The translations under genes were made by a program, and so were the position numbers. This document shows positions 7,953 to 18,944 of a stretch of 64,000 nucleotides of DNA, piece after piece. The notes beneath the pieces were generated by a model. The model did not search any database, had not been told where the DNA came from, and saw only the letters and a program-made list of their open reading frames with translations. The stretch's first letter is position 1; every line of letters begins with the position of its first letter. The DNA is taken from the NCBI RefSeq assembly GCF_900116065.1, contig NZ_FOZV01000003.1, positions 307,486 through 371,485 on the forward strand. Direction: 5' to 3'. The DNA is from Brevundimonas viscosa (lineage in GTDB: Bacteria > Pseudomonadota > Alphaproteobacteria > Caulobacterales > Caulobacteraceae).

Positions 7953-8929
7953 GCGCCCTGCCGCTGGAGGTCCGCCTCCGCGAGGCCGCCCCGCCCGAGG
8001 CGGCGCTCACGGAGGCGGACCGCGCCCTTGTCCGGCTGCTCGACCGGCTGGCGGCGGACCGCTACGGCTTCGTCGCGCCGACGCCGTCGACCGCCGCCGC
8101 CGTCGCCGCCCGCCGCGAGCGCGCGCGTCCCGACGACCTGCGCGACGTGCTGGGCTGGAGCCTGCCCTTCGCCCCCGGCGACCTGCCCGACGATGTCGAA
8201 GAATTGCTGCGCGCCGGCGACGTCCTGCGGCCCGACGGCGAGTTGCTGCGTCCCACCGTGCGCGTCAGCACCGTCGACGGCCGCCTGCACCTGCACTCCG
8301 CCCGCGGGTCCGGAGCCGACGCCGTCTTCCTCGGCCCGGACAGCTATCGCTTCGTGCGCCTGCTGCACGAGACGCTGGACCGCCGCCCCGGCTTCACCCG
8401 GGCGCTGGACATCGGCGCCGGGGCCGGCGTCGGGGCCCTGGCCCTGGCCGCCCGCGCGCCGCTGGCCGAGGTCGCGGCCACCGACGTCAACCCGCGCGCC
8501 CTGCGCCTGACGCGCATCAACGCCGTCCACGCCGGCCAGCCGCTGCGCGTGGTCGAGGGCTCGGGTCTCGCCGGCCTGACCGGCCCGTTCGACCTCGTCG
8601 TCGCCAATCCGCCCTACATCGCCGACAGCGACAAACGCACCTACCGCGACGGCGGCGAAGCGCTGGGCACGGCCGTGGCCCTGACCTGGACGCGCGAGGC
8701 GGTCGAGGCGCTGGCCCCCGGCGGCCGCATGATCCTCTACACCGGCGCCCCGGTGGTCGAGGGCCGCGACCTCGTCCGCACCGGCCTGACCGAGCTCGCC
8801 GCCGCCCGCGGCCTCGACCTCGACTATGAGGAGATGGACCCCGACGTGTTCGGCGGCACGCTGCGCCGGCCGGAATACGCCGCCGTCGAACGCATCGCCG
8901 CCGTGGGGGCGGTGCTCACCAGGCGGTAG
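7949..8929 (+). CDS. class I SAM-dependent methyltransferase (HemK/small-domain type)
   Basis: A 326-residue protein. Its C-terminal half is a Rossmann methyltransferase: SAM-binding 'ALDIGAGAGVGALALAARAP' is followed by 'VAATDVNPRALRL' and the N/Q-methylase signature 'VVANPPYIAD' (NPPY). The N-terminal ~170 residues form a separate helical and beta domain. NPPY enzymes methylate amide or exocyclic amino nitrogens (PrmC on release factors, RsmC/RlmG on rRNA), but which substrate applies here is not clear. It is translationally coupled to the upstream redox protein and converges on lepA with only nine bases between the stops. Confidence 0.85.
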   Translation: MSALPLEVRLREAAPPEAALTEADRALVRLLDRLAADRYGFVAPTPSTAAAVAARRERARPDDLRDVLGWSLPFAPGDLPDDVEELLRAGDVLRPDGELLRPTVRVSTVDGRLHLHSARGSGADAVFLGPDSYRFVRLLHETLDRRPGFTRALDIGAGAGVGALALAARAPLAEVAATDVNPRALRLTRINAVHAGQPLRVVEGSGLAGLTGPFDLVVANPPYIADSDKRTYRDGGEALGTAVALTWTREAVEALAPGGRMILYTGAPVVEGRDLVRTGLTELAAARGLDLDYEEMDPDVFGGTLRRPEYAAVERIAAVGAVLTRR

Positions 8930-8938
8930 TGGGCTGCC

Positions 8939-10747
<1,809 letters not shown>

Positions 10748-10973
10748 GGTCCGGCGCGCCTAGCACGGGCGCGGGAAAAGCGCCAACGGGCCGCGGCGCG
10801 GCCCACGGACGGTCACTGATTTTGTTGCGGATTACTTCGACGTAAGACGCCCGATGCCGGGTTTCGCCGGGGCGCGGGAAACGCTATTCAACAGCGGATG
10901 ACAACCGGACGCCGGGACGGCGCTCCATCGCACGCGCCGGCCGCTCCCCCGCCGGCGCCCAAGGGGATACAAC

Positions 10974-12119
10974 GTGGCCATCAGCTTCCGCAGCAACCGG
11001 ACCCTGGCGACCCTCGCCCTCACCGTCGGCCTGGGCGCGCTGGCCGCCTGCGGCTCGCACGGCGAGGAGACGGCCGCCGAGAAGGCCGCCCCCGGCGGCC
11101 AGACCGTGACGGTGATCACCCCGACGCTGCAGGACCTGCCGCGGGTGATCAACGCCTCCGGAACGGTCTCGGCCTGGGAGGAGGTGCCGGTCGGGGCCGA
11201 GACCGGCGGACTGACGGCGACCTCGGTGCTGGTCGACGAGGGGTCTTACGTCCGCCAGGGGCAGCCGCTGGTGCAGATGAACGACGCCCTGCTGCGCGCC
11301 CAGGTGCGCCAGCAGCAGGCGGCGGTGCAGACCGCCGAGGCCAACGCCGCTCGCGACGACGCGGCGCTGGCGCGGGCGCAGGAGCTGAAGGAGCGCGGCT
11401 TCCTGAGCCAGGCCTCGCTGGATACGGCGCTGGCCAATCAGCGCGCGTCGCAGGCCAATCTGGCCGCGGCGCGGGCGGCGCTGGCGGAGACGCAGACCCG
11501 GCTGTCGCAGGCGACGCTGCGGGCGCCGGTGTCCGGACTGGTGATCAGCCGCAGCGTGACCCGCGGCCAGATCGTCACCGCGGGGACCGAGCTGTTCCGC
11601 ATCGTCCGCGACGGGCGGCTGGAGTTGGACGCGCGGGTGCCGGAGACGGAGCTGGGGCTGATCCGGTCGGGCCAGTCGGCGACGATCTCCTCCGACGAGG
11701 TCGGTCAGACCACGGGCCGGGTGCGGATCGTCACCCCGGAAGTCGATCCCGAAACACGGCTCGGGGTCGCGCGCATCGCCCTGAACGGGGCCGGGGGCTT
11801 CCGCCCGGGCATGTTCGCCCGCGCCCGTATCGAGGCGGGCAGCCAGCCCGCCCTCACCGTGCCGACCGCCGCGGTGCTGTATCGCGAGAACCGGGCCGGG
11901 GTGTTCGTGCTCGGCGACGGCGGCGTGGTTCGCTTCCAGCCGGTGACCGTGCTGTCGCGCACCGAGCGGCGTTCGGCGCTCAGCGGGCTGACCGCGGGGG
12001 CGCGAGTGGTGGTCGAGGGGGCCGGCTTCCTGGCCGATGGCGATCGTGTGCGGGTCGCCCCGACGGCCGCGCCCGCCCGGGCGCCGGCCGCCGCCGCCGC
12101 TCCGGCCGCGAAGAAGTAA
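10974..12119 (+). CDS. RND efflux periplasmic adaptor (membrane fusion lipoprotein)
   Basis: A 381-residue protein with a lipoprotein signal: hydrophobic 'TLALTVGLGALAAC' places the lipidated Cys at residue 26. Next come a lipoyl/barrel-sandwich half-motif ('VPVGAETGGLTATSVLVDEGSYVRQG'), a long coiled-coil hairpin rich in Ala/Gln (~90-155) and the return half 'LRAPVSGLVISRSVTRGQIV'. This is the AcrA/MexA/HlyD-type adaptor joining an RND pump to an outer-membrane channel. The start is a GTG, and the C-terminus is an Ala/Pro tail. It lies nine bases before the pump gene. No TolC-type channel gene or adjacent regulator is present. Confidence 0.92.
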   Translation: MAISFRSNRTLATLALTVGLGALAACGSHGEETAAEKAAPGGQTVTVITPTLQDLPRVINASGTVSAWEEVPVGAETGGLTATSVLVDEGSYVRQGQPLVQMNDALLRAQVRQQQAAVQTAEANAARDDAALARAQELKERGFLSQASLDTALANQRASQANLAAARAALAETQTRLSQATLRAPVSGLVISRSVTRGQIVTAGTELFRIVRDGRLELDARVPETELGLIRSGQSATISSDEVGQTTGRVRIVTPEVDPETRLGVARIALNGAGGFRPGMFARARIEAGSQPALTVPTAAVLYRENRAGVFVLGDGGVVRFQPVTVLSRTERRSALSGLTAGARVVVEGAGFLADGDRVRVAPTAAPARAPAAAAAPAAKK

Positions 12120-12128
12120 GGCCGGGTC

Positions 12129-15100
12129 ATGCGCAACATCTCGTCCTGGTCGATCCGGAACCCCATTCCGATCATCCTGCTGTTCGTCCTGCTGACCCTC
12201 GCCGGGGTGGTCGGGTTCATGGGCATGCGGGTCAACAACAACCCCGACATCGACTTCCCGCTCGTCGCCGTGACGGCGGTGAGGCCCGGCGCCGCGCCCA
12301 GCGAGATGGAGGTGCAGGTCACGCGGCTGATCGAGGACTCGATCTCCGGCCTCTCGGGCGTCCGCCACATCTATTCGAACATCTCGGACGGGGTGTCCTC
12401 GACGACCATCGAGTTCGAGCTGTCGACCGACACCGAGCGGGCCACCAACGACGTGCGCAACGCCATGAGCAGCGTGCGCGCCTCGCTGCCGCAGGACATG
12501 CAGGAGCCGACGGTCCAGCGCATCGACATCACCGGCGACGCCCTGATCACCTGGGTGGTCCGCTCGCCGACGATGACGCCGGAGGAAATCAGCTGGTTCG
12601 TCGACAACGAGGTCAGCCGCGCCCTGCTGGGTCTGGGCGGCGTCGGCGAGGTCAACCGCTCGGGCGGCGTCGACCGCGAGATCCGGGTCGAGCTGGACCC
12701 CGACCGGCTGGCGGCGTTCGGGGTGACGGCACAGGCGGTCAGCCAGGCGCTGACCAGCGTCAACAGCGACATGCCGGGCGGCCGGGTCACGGTGTCGGGT
12801 TCGGAGCGGTCGATCCGCACACTCGGCGCGGCGGGGTCGGTCGACCAGCTGCGCGAGACGCTGATCCCGCTGGGCGGCGGCCGCACCGTACGGCTGGGCG
12901 ACCTCGGCACGGTCGAGGACAAGTGGACCGAGCCGCGCCGGCTGGCCCGCTACAACGGACAGGAGGCGGTGACCTTCAACTTCCTGCGTTCGCGCGAGGC
13001 GTCGGAGGTCGATCTGGCGAAAAAGGTGCGGGCCGAGGTGGCGCGCATCGACGAGGCGCATCCCGAGCTGGAGATCTCGCAGGTCACCTCGAGCGTGAAA
13101 TACATCGAGGAGAGCTACCTCGCCTCGCTGGAGGCGCTGGCGCTGGGCGCGGCGCTGGCGGTGGCGGTGGTGTTCATCTTCCTGCGCGACTGGCGGGCGA
13201 CGCTGATCGCGGCGACGGCCATGCCGATGTCGCTGATCCCGACCTTCGCGGTGCTGGCGCCGATGGGACAGTCGCTGAACGGGGTGACCCTGCTGGCCCT
13301 GTCGCTGACCATCGGCATTCTCGTCGACGACGCCATCGTGGAGATCGAGAATATCGTCCGGCACATGCGGGACGGAAAACCGCCCTACCCCGCCGCCATG
13401 GAGGCGGCGGACGAGATCGGGCTGGCGGTGCTGGCCACCACCTCGACCATCGTGGCGGTGTTCGCCCCGGTCGGCTTCATGCCCGGCATCATCGGCCAGT
13501 TCTTCAAGGCGTTCGCCCTGGCGGCCTGCGTCTCGGTGCTGTTCTCGCTGCTGGTGGCGCGAACGCTGACACCGCTGATGGCGGCCTACATGCTGAAGCA
13601 CACCAAACACGAGGATCGCGATCCGCCGTGGATGGCGCGCTACCTCAGGACGCTGAAGTGGACGCTGGCCAACCGCTGGAAGGTCTGGGCGGCCGGCGTG
13701 GCCTTCCTGGTGTCGTCCTTCGTGCTGGCCGGCGTGACGCAGATGTCGTTCGAGTTCATGTCGCCGGCGGACGAGTCGCGCGCCGCCTTCCAGGTCGAGC
13801 TGCCGCCGGGATCGACCCTGCGCCAGACCGACGCCGTGGTGCAGCGGGTCACCCGCGAACTGCAGGCGCGGCCGGAGGTGACCTCGGTCTTCGCCGCCAT
13901 CGGGGGACAGGACGTCAACCAGGCCAACGTCTATGCGGACATGGTGCCCAAGGGCGAGCGCGCGCTGAGCCAGCAGGAATTCGCCCGCACCATGGTCGAC
14001 GAATTCAAGGACATCCCGGGCATCCGGGTGCGGGCCGGCATCGCCCAGCAGGGCGGCGGGCCGAGCGACGGCACCAGCTACACCTTCGCCATCCTGGGCG
14101 ACGATCCCGAGGCCCTGAACGCCGCCGCCCGCGCGGTGGAGGCCGAGATGCGGGCGGTGGAGGGACTGGCCAATGTGGTCAACACCGCCGCGATCGCCCG
14201 GCCCGAGATCCTTATCACGCCGCGCGCCGACCGGGCGGCGCTGGTCGGGGTGTCGACGGCCGCCATCTCCCAGGCCATCCGGGTGGCGACCATCGGCGAC
14301 GTCGAACAGGCCCTGCCCAAATACAACCTGGGCGACCGGCAGGTGCCGATCCGGCTGCAGCTGACCGAAGAAGCCCGGCACGACCTGTCGGTGCTGGAAA
14401 CCCTGCAGGTGCCGACCGCGGGGGGCGGAACGGTGCCGCTGGGATCGGTCGCGGACATCCAGTTCGGCGCGGGACCGGCGACGGTCAGCCGTCAGGACCG
14501 CTCGCGCATCGCCTCGATCACAGCCGAACTGGAAGGGATTACCACCGGGGCCGCGGCCCAGCGGGTGCAGCAGCTGGAGTCGGTGAGGAACCTGCCGGCG
14601 GGCGTGCGCCAGGTGCCGGCCGGCGACGCCGAGTTCATCCAGGAGATGATCACCGGCTTCGCCATCGCCTTCAGCTCCGGCATCTTCCTGATGTACGCGG
14701 TGCTGGTGCTGCTGTTCAAAAGCTTCGCCTACCCGATCACCATCATGGCGGCCCTGCCGCTGGCGGTGGGCGGGGCGATCATCGCCCTGGCGATCTCCGG
14801 CACCAACTTCTCGATGTCGGCCCTGATCGGGGTGCTGATGCTGATGGGCATCGCGGCCAAGAACTCCATCCTGCTGGTCGACTATGTGATCATGGCCGAG
14901 AAGGACGGCATGCCGCGCCACGAGGCCATCCTGGACGCCGCCCACAAGCGGGCCCGGCCGATCCTGATGACCACCTTCGCCATGGGCGCCGGCATGGTGC
15001 CGGTGGCCATCGGCTGGGGCGCCGATGTCGAGTTCCGGGCCCCGATGGCCATCGCCGTGCTGGGCGGCCTGATCTCGTCGACCTTCCTGTCGCTGCTCTA

Positions 15101-15218
15101 CATCCCGTCGATCTTCACGATCGTCGACGACATCGCCGGCTGGCTGAAGCGGCGGCTGGGCGGCCGGCTGGCGGCGCGGCGGATGCAGACGGCGGAGCGG
15201 CCGACGGCGGCAGAGTAG
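12129..15218 (+). CDS. RND multidrug efflux permease (AcrB/MexB-like)
   Basis: A 1029-residue inner-membrane proton-driven pump. TM1 is '[20 protein letters not shown]'. Large periplasmic loops follow TM1 and TM7, and the proton-relay motif in TM4 is '[17 protein letters not shown]' with the paired Asp residues. TM10-12 include '[19 protein letters not shown]', typical of hydrophobe/amphiphile exporters (HAE family). It forms a trimer with the adaptor encoded just upstream and exports hydrophobic or amphiphilic compounds. Substrates cannot be predicted. Length and motif set are complete, so the gene should be functional. Confidence 0.96.
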   Translation: MRNISSWSIRNPIPIILLFVLLTLAGVVGFMGMRVNNNPDIDFPLVAVTAVRPGAAPSEMEVQVTRLIEDSISGLSGVRHIYSNISDGVSSTTIEFELSTDTERATNDVRNAMSSVRASLPQDMQEPTVQRIDITGDALITWVVRSPTMTPEEISWFVDNEVSRALLGLGGVGEVNRSGGVDREIRVELDPDRLAAFGVTAQAVSQALTSVNSDMPGGRVTVSGSERSIRTLGAAGSVDQLRETLIPLGGGRTVRLGDLGTVEDKWTEPRRLARYNGQEAVTFNFLRSREASEVDLAKKVRAEVARIDEAHPELEISQVTSSVKYIEESYLASLEALALGAALAVAVVFIFLRDWRATLIAATAMPMSLIPTFAVLAPMGQSLNGVTLLALSLTIGILVDDAIVEIENIVRHMRDGKPPYPAAMEAADEIGLAVLATTSTIVAVFAPVGFMPGIIGQFFKAFALAACVSVLFSLLVARTLTPLMAAYMLKHTKHEDRDPPWMARYLRTLKWTLANRWKVWAAGVAFLVSSFVLAGVTQMSFEFMSPADESRAAFQVELPPGSTLRQTDAVVQRVTRELQARPEVTSVFAAIGGQDVNQANVYADMVPKGERALSQQEFARTMVDEFKDIPGIRVRAGIAQQGGGPSDGTSYTFAILGDDPEALNAAARAVEAEMRAVEGLANVVNTAAIARPEILITPRADRAALVGVSTAAISQAIRVATIGDVEQALPKYNLGDRQVPIRLQLTEEARHDLSVLETLQVPTAGGGTVPLGSVADIQFGAGPATVSRQDRSRIASITAELEGITTGAAAQRVQQLESVRNLPAGVRQVPAGDAEFIQEMITGFAIAFSSGIFLMYAVLVLLFKSFAYPITIMAALPLAVGGAIIALAISGTNFSMSALIGVLMLMGIAAKNSILLVDYVIMAEKDGMPRHEAILDAAHKRARPILMTTFAMGAGMVPVAIGWGADVEFRAPMAIAVLGGLISSTFLSLLYIPSIFTIVDDIAGWLKRRLGGRLAARRMQTAERPTAAE

Positions 15219-15272
15219 CGGACGGGTCCCAGACGGAGGCCGGCTGGGTCGGCTTCCGCCCGGCAGGTGATC

Positions 15273-15695
15273 TCACCGGATTACCGGGGGGCGCACCTCG
15301 GGAAGATCGATCCCGAACCTCGCCGCGCACCAGCGTTTGGCGCGGTAGGCTGCTGGTCCGGCGCCGTTGAATGCCGCGCGAACCACGCAGATGTGGTTCG
15401 CATCGATGCCCGGTCTGTGAACCGCGTGGATCGCTCGTCCATCACCGCTGATGATCGCCACCAGTTGTAGGCCGGACGGGGCCGTATCCGTGTAGGGCGG
15501 CCCACCGTTCGCGTTGGTGAGGCCCTCGGCTGTGACAGTCGACCAAGCGAACCGCGCAGCCGCGACACCCGCGGGCGTGGGTAGATATTCAGCGGTGACG
15601 CTCTCGCGTCTCATTCCGTCGTCCAGCGGCATCCGTAGCGGACCTGCACCGATCGCCAGGCCGGAGAGAGACAACGCCACGATCGAAGTGAACAC
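15273..15695 (-). CDS. predicted secreted hypothetical protein, 140 aa
   Basis: A 140-residue frame. The start is taken as GTG at 15695 because a GGAGG box sits six bases upstream and it gives a signal peptide (MFTSIVALSLSGLAIGAGPL). The mature part has strands such as 'GLQLVAIISGDGRAIHAVH' and two Cys residues (HICVVRAAF, KRWCAARFG) that could form a disulfide. No family recognised. It is convergent with the efflux pump gene and precedes the TonB receptor gene on the same strand, but the TonB receptor terminator lies between their ends. Confidence 0.6.
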   Translation of the reverse strand: MFTSIVALSLSGLAIGAGPLRMPLDDGMRRESVTAEYLPTPAGVAAARFAWSTVTAEGLTNANGGPPYTDTAPSGLQLVAIISGDGRAIHAVHRPGIDANHICVVRAAFNGAGPAAYRAKRWCAARFGIDLPEVRPPVIR

Positions 15696-15795
15696 GCTGG
15701 GCCTCCGGGAGTCGTCCGACGGGACGGCAGGACTCTGGCAGCTCAAGGAGCCGCGCGCTAGCGGCGCCGGACATCACGGCCGGCGCTGTCCCACC

Positions 15796-15833
15796 TAAAA
15801 ACAAGACCGGCCGGGGATCGCTCCCCGGCCGGT
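15796..15833 (-). terminator. Rho-independent terminator of the TonB-receptor gene
   Basis: A perfect 12-bp stem (15806-15817 pairing with 15822-15833; core GGCCGGGGA/TCCCCGGCC) with a four-base loop. On the minus strand the stem is followed by CTTGTTTTTA (15796-15805), giving a T-rich tail. It lies 28 bases after the receptor's stop codon, in the expected position and orientation. Confidence 0.85.
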
Positions 15834-15860
15834 TCGTCGTTCCGCCCTTCGGCGAAGCGA

Positions 15861-18512
15861 TCAGTACTTGATGCGCAGGGTCATGCCGTAGGTGCGCGGC
15901 TGGCCCAGGTAGGCGTCGTAGGTCTGGGTGTCCAGGGCCGGGTTGTAGTAGGTGCCGTTCGGCTGGACCGTGGTCTGGAAGGCCGAGCCCTGCAGCGGCG
16001 CGTTGTAGGCGACCTGGACGTACTCCTCGTCGGTCAGGTTCTGACCCCACAGCTCGAGCGTCCAGCGCTCGTCGGCCGAGCCGAGCGAGATCCGGCCGTT
16101 GAGCGTGGTGAAGGCGTCCTGCTGCTTGTACGGCAGCAGGTCCGAGCCGGTGTTGTAGTCCGACATGTACTTGGCCGCGAGGCTGAAGCCGCCGCGCAGG
16201 TTGTCGCCGAGATCGCGATCGTAGTTGATCGAGGCCGTCGCCGACCATTCCGGCGCGAAGGAGGCGGTGGCGCCCGGCAGCAGTGACAGCTGCGGGAAGT
16301 TGCCCGGGTTGGACAGGTCGGCGGCGGTGAACTCGCCGTACTCGGTCTTCGTGTAGGTGAGGCCGCCCTGCAGGCTCAGCCCGTCCATCGGGGTGAACCA
16401 CAGGAAGTCGGCGTCGATGCCGCGCGAGGTCAGCTCGGGGATCGACTCCACCACGAAGGCGGTGCCGAGGAAGGTGTTGAGCTGGAAGTCGCTGAAGGTC
16501 TGGTCGAAGTAGGTCGCGTTCAGCAGTACGGTGCGGTCGGCGAGCGTCATCTTCACGCCGGCCTCGTAGCTGTCCACGACTTCCGACGGGAACAGCAGGG
16601 AGGCGGTCGGGGTGATGCCCGACTGCACGCGGTCGAGGTTGTAGCCGAAGCTCTTGTAGCCGCGGGCGTACGAGGCGTAGGCCATGATCGCCTCGTTCAG
16701 GCGGTAGGAGGCCTTGATCGTGCCGCTGACCTCGCCGTCGTCGAAGCTCTCGCTGACGGTGCGGTTGTTGTAGGCGAAGTTCGACCACGGCAGACAGAAG
16801 TTGCCGATGATGGTCGGGGCGTTGGCGGCGCCGAGGGCGCCGGCGATGGCCGCCGCGTTGGCCGCCGCCGCCGCGCAGGTCCCGCCGTTGCCGTTCAGGT
16901 TCCGCTGCAGGCCGTCGACGCTCTTCTCGTCCATCGTGTAGCGAAGGCCGAGGGTCAGGTCGAACTGGTCAGTGACGTGCCAGGTGTTGTTGGTGAAGAT
17001 CGCGAACGAGGTGGATTCCTGCTCGTAGGCGTCCTGGTAGCCCTGGCCGACGGTGAAGCCGGGGCCGGTCGCCTGGGCGGTCGGCACGGTCACCAGCGCC
17101 CCGCCGGGGCCGATCGGGAGCCGGCCCGTGCCGCCGGTGGCGAGACAGCCCTGCAGGCCGGTCAGGCCGGCGGTCTGGCCGGGCCGGGTGAAGCAGCCGA
17201 TGATTCCGGGGCTGACCGGAATGGCGGGGTTGGCGGCGTTCAGACGGGCCGACAGCAGAAGCGACAGGAACGGCGTGTAGTCCGGGCCGTACCACCAGCT
17301 GTCGGTGCGGCCGATGTCCTCCTTCGTCGCGAACAGGCCGACCAGCCAGTCGAGGCGGTCGTTCTGGCCGGCGAGGCGGAGTTCCTGGGTCAGGTTCTCG
17401 ACCGTGTAGGCATAGCCGCCGTCCTGCGGACGATAGGCGATGTCGGCGCCCGTGTAGTCGACGTCCATGCCGATGTCGCCGGACCAGTCGCGCCACGAGG
17501 TGACCGAGGTCAGGGTGGCGTTCATCGACGGGATGTCGATGTTGGCCTCGATCGACACGCCCTTGTCCTCGATCTCCTGGCCGGTGTCGCGGTTGGCGAA
17601 GGCCTGGCGCGAGAACGGCAGCGGGCCGAAGCCGGCGGCCGGCGGACGCTGGCCCGTGCCGTTGGAGAGGGCGTCGATGAAGGGGTAGGTCGGGCCGGTG
17701 CGGATCTGCACGCCGGTGCAGCAGTATTCGTCGCGCGAGGTGTAGTCGGCGATCACGCGCACCGAGGTGTTGTCGTTGGGCAGCCACAGCAGCTGGCCGC
17801 GGACGGTGCCGAAGTCCTGGTTGGCGTCGTCGGTGTTGGAGCGCGGACCGTCGCCGGTGTCGACGTCATAGAAGCCGTCGCGGACGCGGCGACCGGCGTA
17901 GAGGCGGAAGGCCAGCTGGTCGGTGATCGGGCCGGTAACCGAGCCCGACGCGCCCATGGCGCCGTAGTTGCCCACGGTCAGTTCGGCGTTGTAGCCCGGC
18001 GTGAACGACGGCGCCTCGGTGATGATGTTGATGACGCCGGCCGAGGTGTTCTTGCCGAACAGGGTGCCCTGCGGACCCTTCAGCACCTCGATGCGGGACA
18101 TTTCGCCGAGGTCGCCGAAGCCGACCGAGTTGCGCGACCGGTAGACGCCGTCGATGACCACGCCGACCGAGCTCTCCAGGCCGGGGTTGTCGCCGACGGT
18201 GCCGACGCCGCGGATGCGGGCGGTGGTCGATGCCTCGGACTGGGTCGAGGTGACGGTCATGCCGGGGGTCAGGATCTGCAGATCCTTGATGTCGCGCACG
18301 CCGGCGTCCTGCAGCGTCTCCGCCGGCAGGCTGGTGACCACGATCGGCACGTCCTGAAGGTTCTGCTCGCGCTTCTGGGCGGTGACGATGATGTCGTCGA
18401 TGGTGGTCGGACCTTCCTGGTCCTGGGCGGCGGCGACGCCGGCGAAGCCGAAAGCGACCGTTCCGACGACGGCCGCCGAGACGGTGGTGCGAAGAAGGTT
18501 GGTAAGGCGCAT
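15861..18512 (-). CDS. TonB-dependent receptor
   Basis: An 883-residue outer-membrane protein. The start at 18512 is preferred over an upstream in-frame codon because it has a GGGGAG ribosome binding site and gives a clean signal peptide ending 'FAGVAAAQ'. A TonB box ('DDIIVTAQKRE') follows, then the plug domain ('LKGPQGTLFGKNTSAGVINI') and a beta-barrel ending in the aromatic 'YGMTLRIKY'. The family imports siderophores, vitamin B12, or plant and algal glycans and aromatics across the outer membrane. The ligand is not predictable. Extracellular loops near residues 440-480 and 570-600 are Ala/Gly rich with Cys pairs. No FecI/FecR regulators are adjacent. Confidence 0.93.
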   Translation of the reverse strand: MRLTNLLRTTVSAAVVGTVAFGFAGVAAAQDQEGPTTIDDIIVTAQKREQNLQDVPIVVTSLPAETLQDAGVRDIKDLQILTPGMTVTSTQSEASTTARIRGVGTVGDNPGLESSVGVVIDGVYRSRNSVGFGDLGEMSRIEVLKGPQGTLFGKNTSAGVINIITEAPSFTPGYNAELTVGNYGAMGASGSVTGPITDQLAFRLYAGRRVRDGFYDVDTGDGPRSNTDDANQDFGTVRGQLLWLPNDNTSVRVIADYTSRDEYCCTGVQIRTGPTYPFIDALSNGTGQRPPAAGFGPLPFSRQAFANRDTGQEIEDKGVSIEANIDIPSMNATLTSVTSWRDWSGDIGMDVDYTGADIAYRPQDGGYAYTVENLTQELRLAGQNDRLDWLVGLFATKEDIGRTDSWWYGPDYTPFLSLLLSARLNAANPAIPVSPGIIGCFTRPGQTAGLTGLQGCLATGGTGRLPIGPGGALVTVPTAQATGPGFTVGQGYQDAYEQESTSFAIFTNNTWHVTDQFDLTLGLRYTMDEKSVDGLQRNLNGNGGTCAAAAANAAAIAGALGAANAPTIIGNFCLPWSNFAYNNRTVSESFDDGEVSGTIKASYRLNEAIMAYASYARGYKSFGYNLDRVQSGITPTASLLFPSEVVDSYEAGVKMTLADRTVLLNATYFDQTFSDFQLNTFLGTAFVVESIPELTSRGIDADFLWFTPMDGLSLQGGLTYTKTEYGEFTAADLSNPGNFPQLSLLPGATASFAPEWSATASINYDRDLGDNLRGGFSLAAKYMSDYNTGSDLLPYKQQDAFTTLNGRISLGSADERWTLELWGQNLTDEEYVQVAYNAPLQGSAFQTTVQPNGTYYNPALDTQTYDAYLGQPRTYGMTLRIKY

Positions 18513-18944
18513 GCACGGCTCCCCGACGTTGGCAGGGCGTCGCGTGGCGCCCGGCGTTTCCTGATCCCTGGTCCGCGCCCTTCGTGGAGCGCGGAACTCC
18601 AAGCTTCGGGGTAATCCAAGCCGGACTCACCGACAAGCTGCGCTCGCCGATCACGCCGCATTTCAGCCCCGGCCGAAGCCCGACTGTGACGCAAAAGCGA
18701 CAGAAACCGATGACGTTAGGTCAATATTCGTTCGCAAGGATCGCCAGTATTGGCGCCTCCGGGACAGAATCGTTCCTTTCGGACGCGGGGACCGCCGAGG
18801 TCCGCCGGCGGCTCCGCGAGCGGCCGATCGCCGCAATCGTCCACCCGCCGCGCGTTTTTCCGCCGAAAGAGGGAGAAATCCGCGCCGCCACCTTCTATCA
18901 AGGCGACCCGCGCCCCGCCTGTCCGAAAGCTTCCGAGGCCGCCC
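18513..18944. promoter_or_regulatory. divergent control region between TonB receptor and mrp operon
   Basis: This 432-base stretch has no convincing gene; frames crossing it are Arg/Pro-rich noise. It must hold promoters for the receptor (minus) and mrp (plus). The AT-richer part around 18695-18760 contains a half-site pair TGAC-N5-GTCA (18712-18724) and, on the minus strand, a TTGACC that could be a -35 element. No -10 box is convincing. Assignment rests on position. Confidence 0.4.

Noticed and set aside
10884..15370. Very long open frames (>1300 codons) on both strands over the efflux genes
   Set aside because: They are Gly/Arg/His-rich shadows of the RND genes with no domain sense; the adaptor and pump frames have complete motifs.
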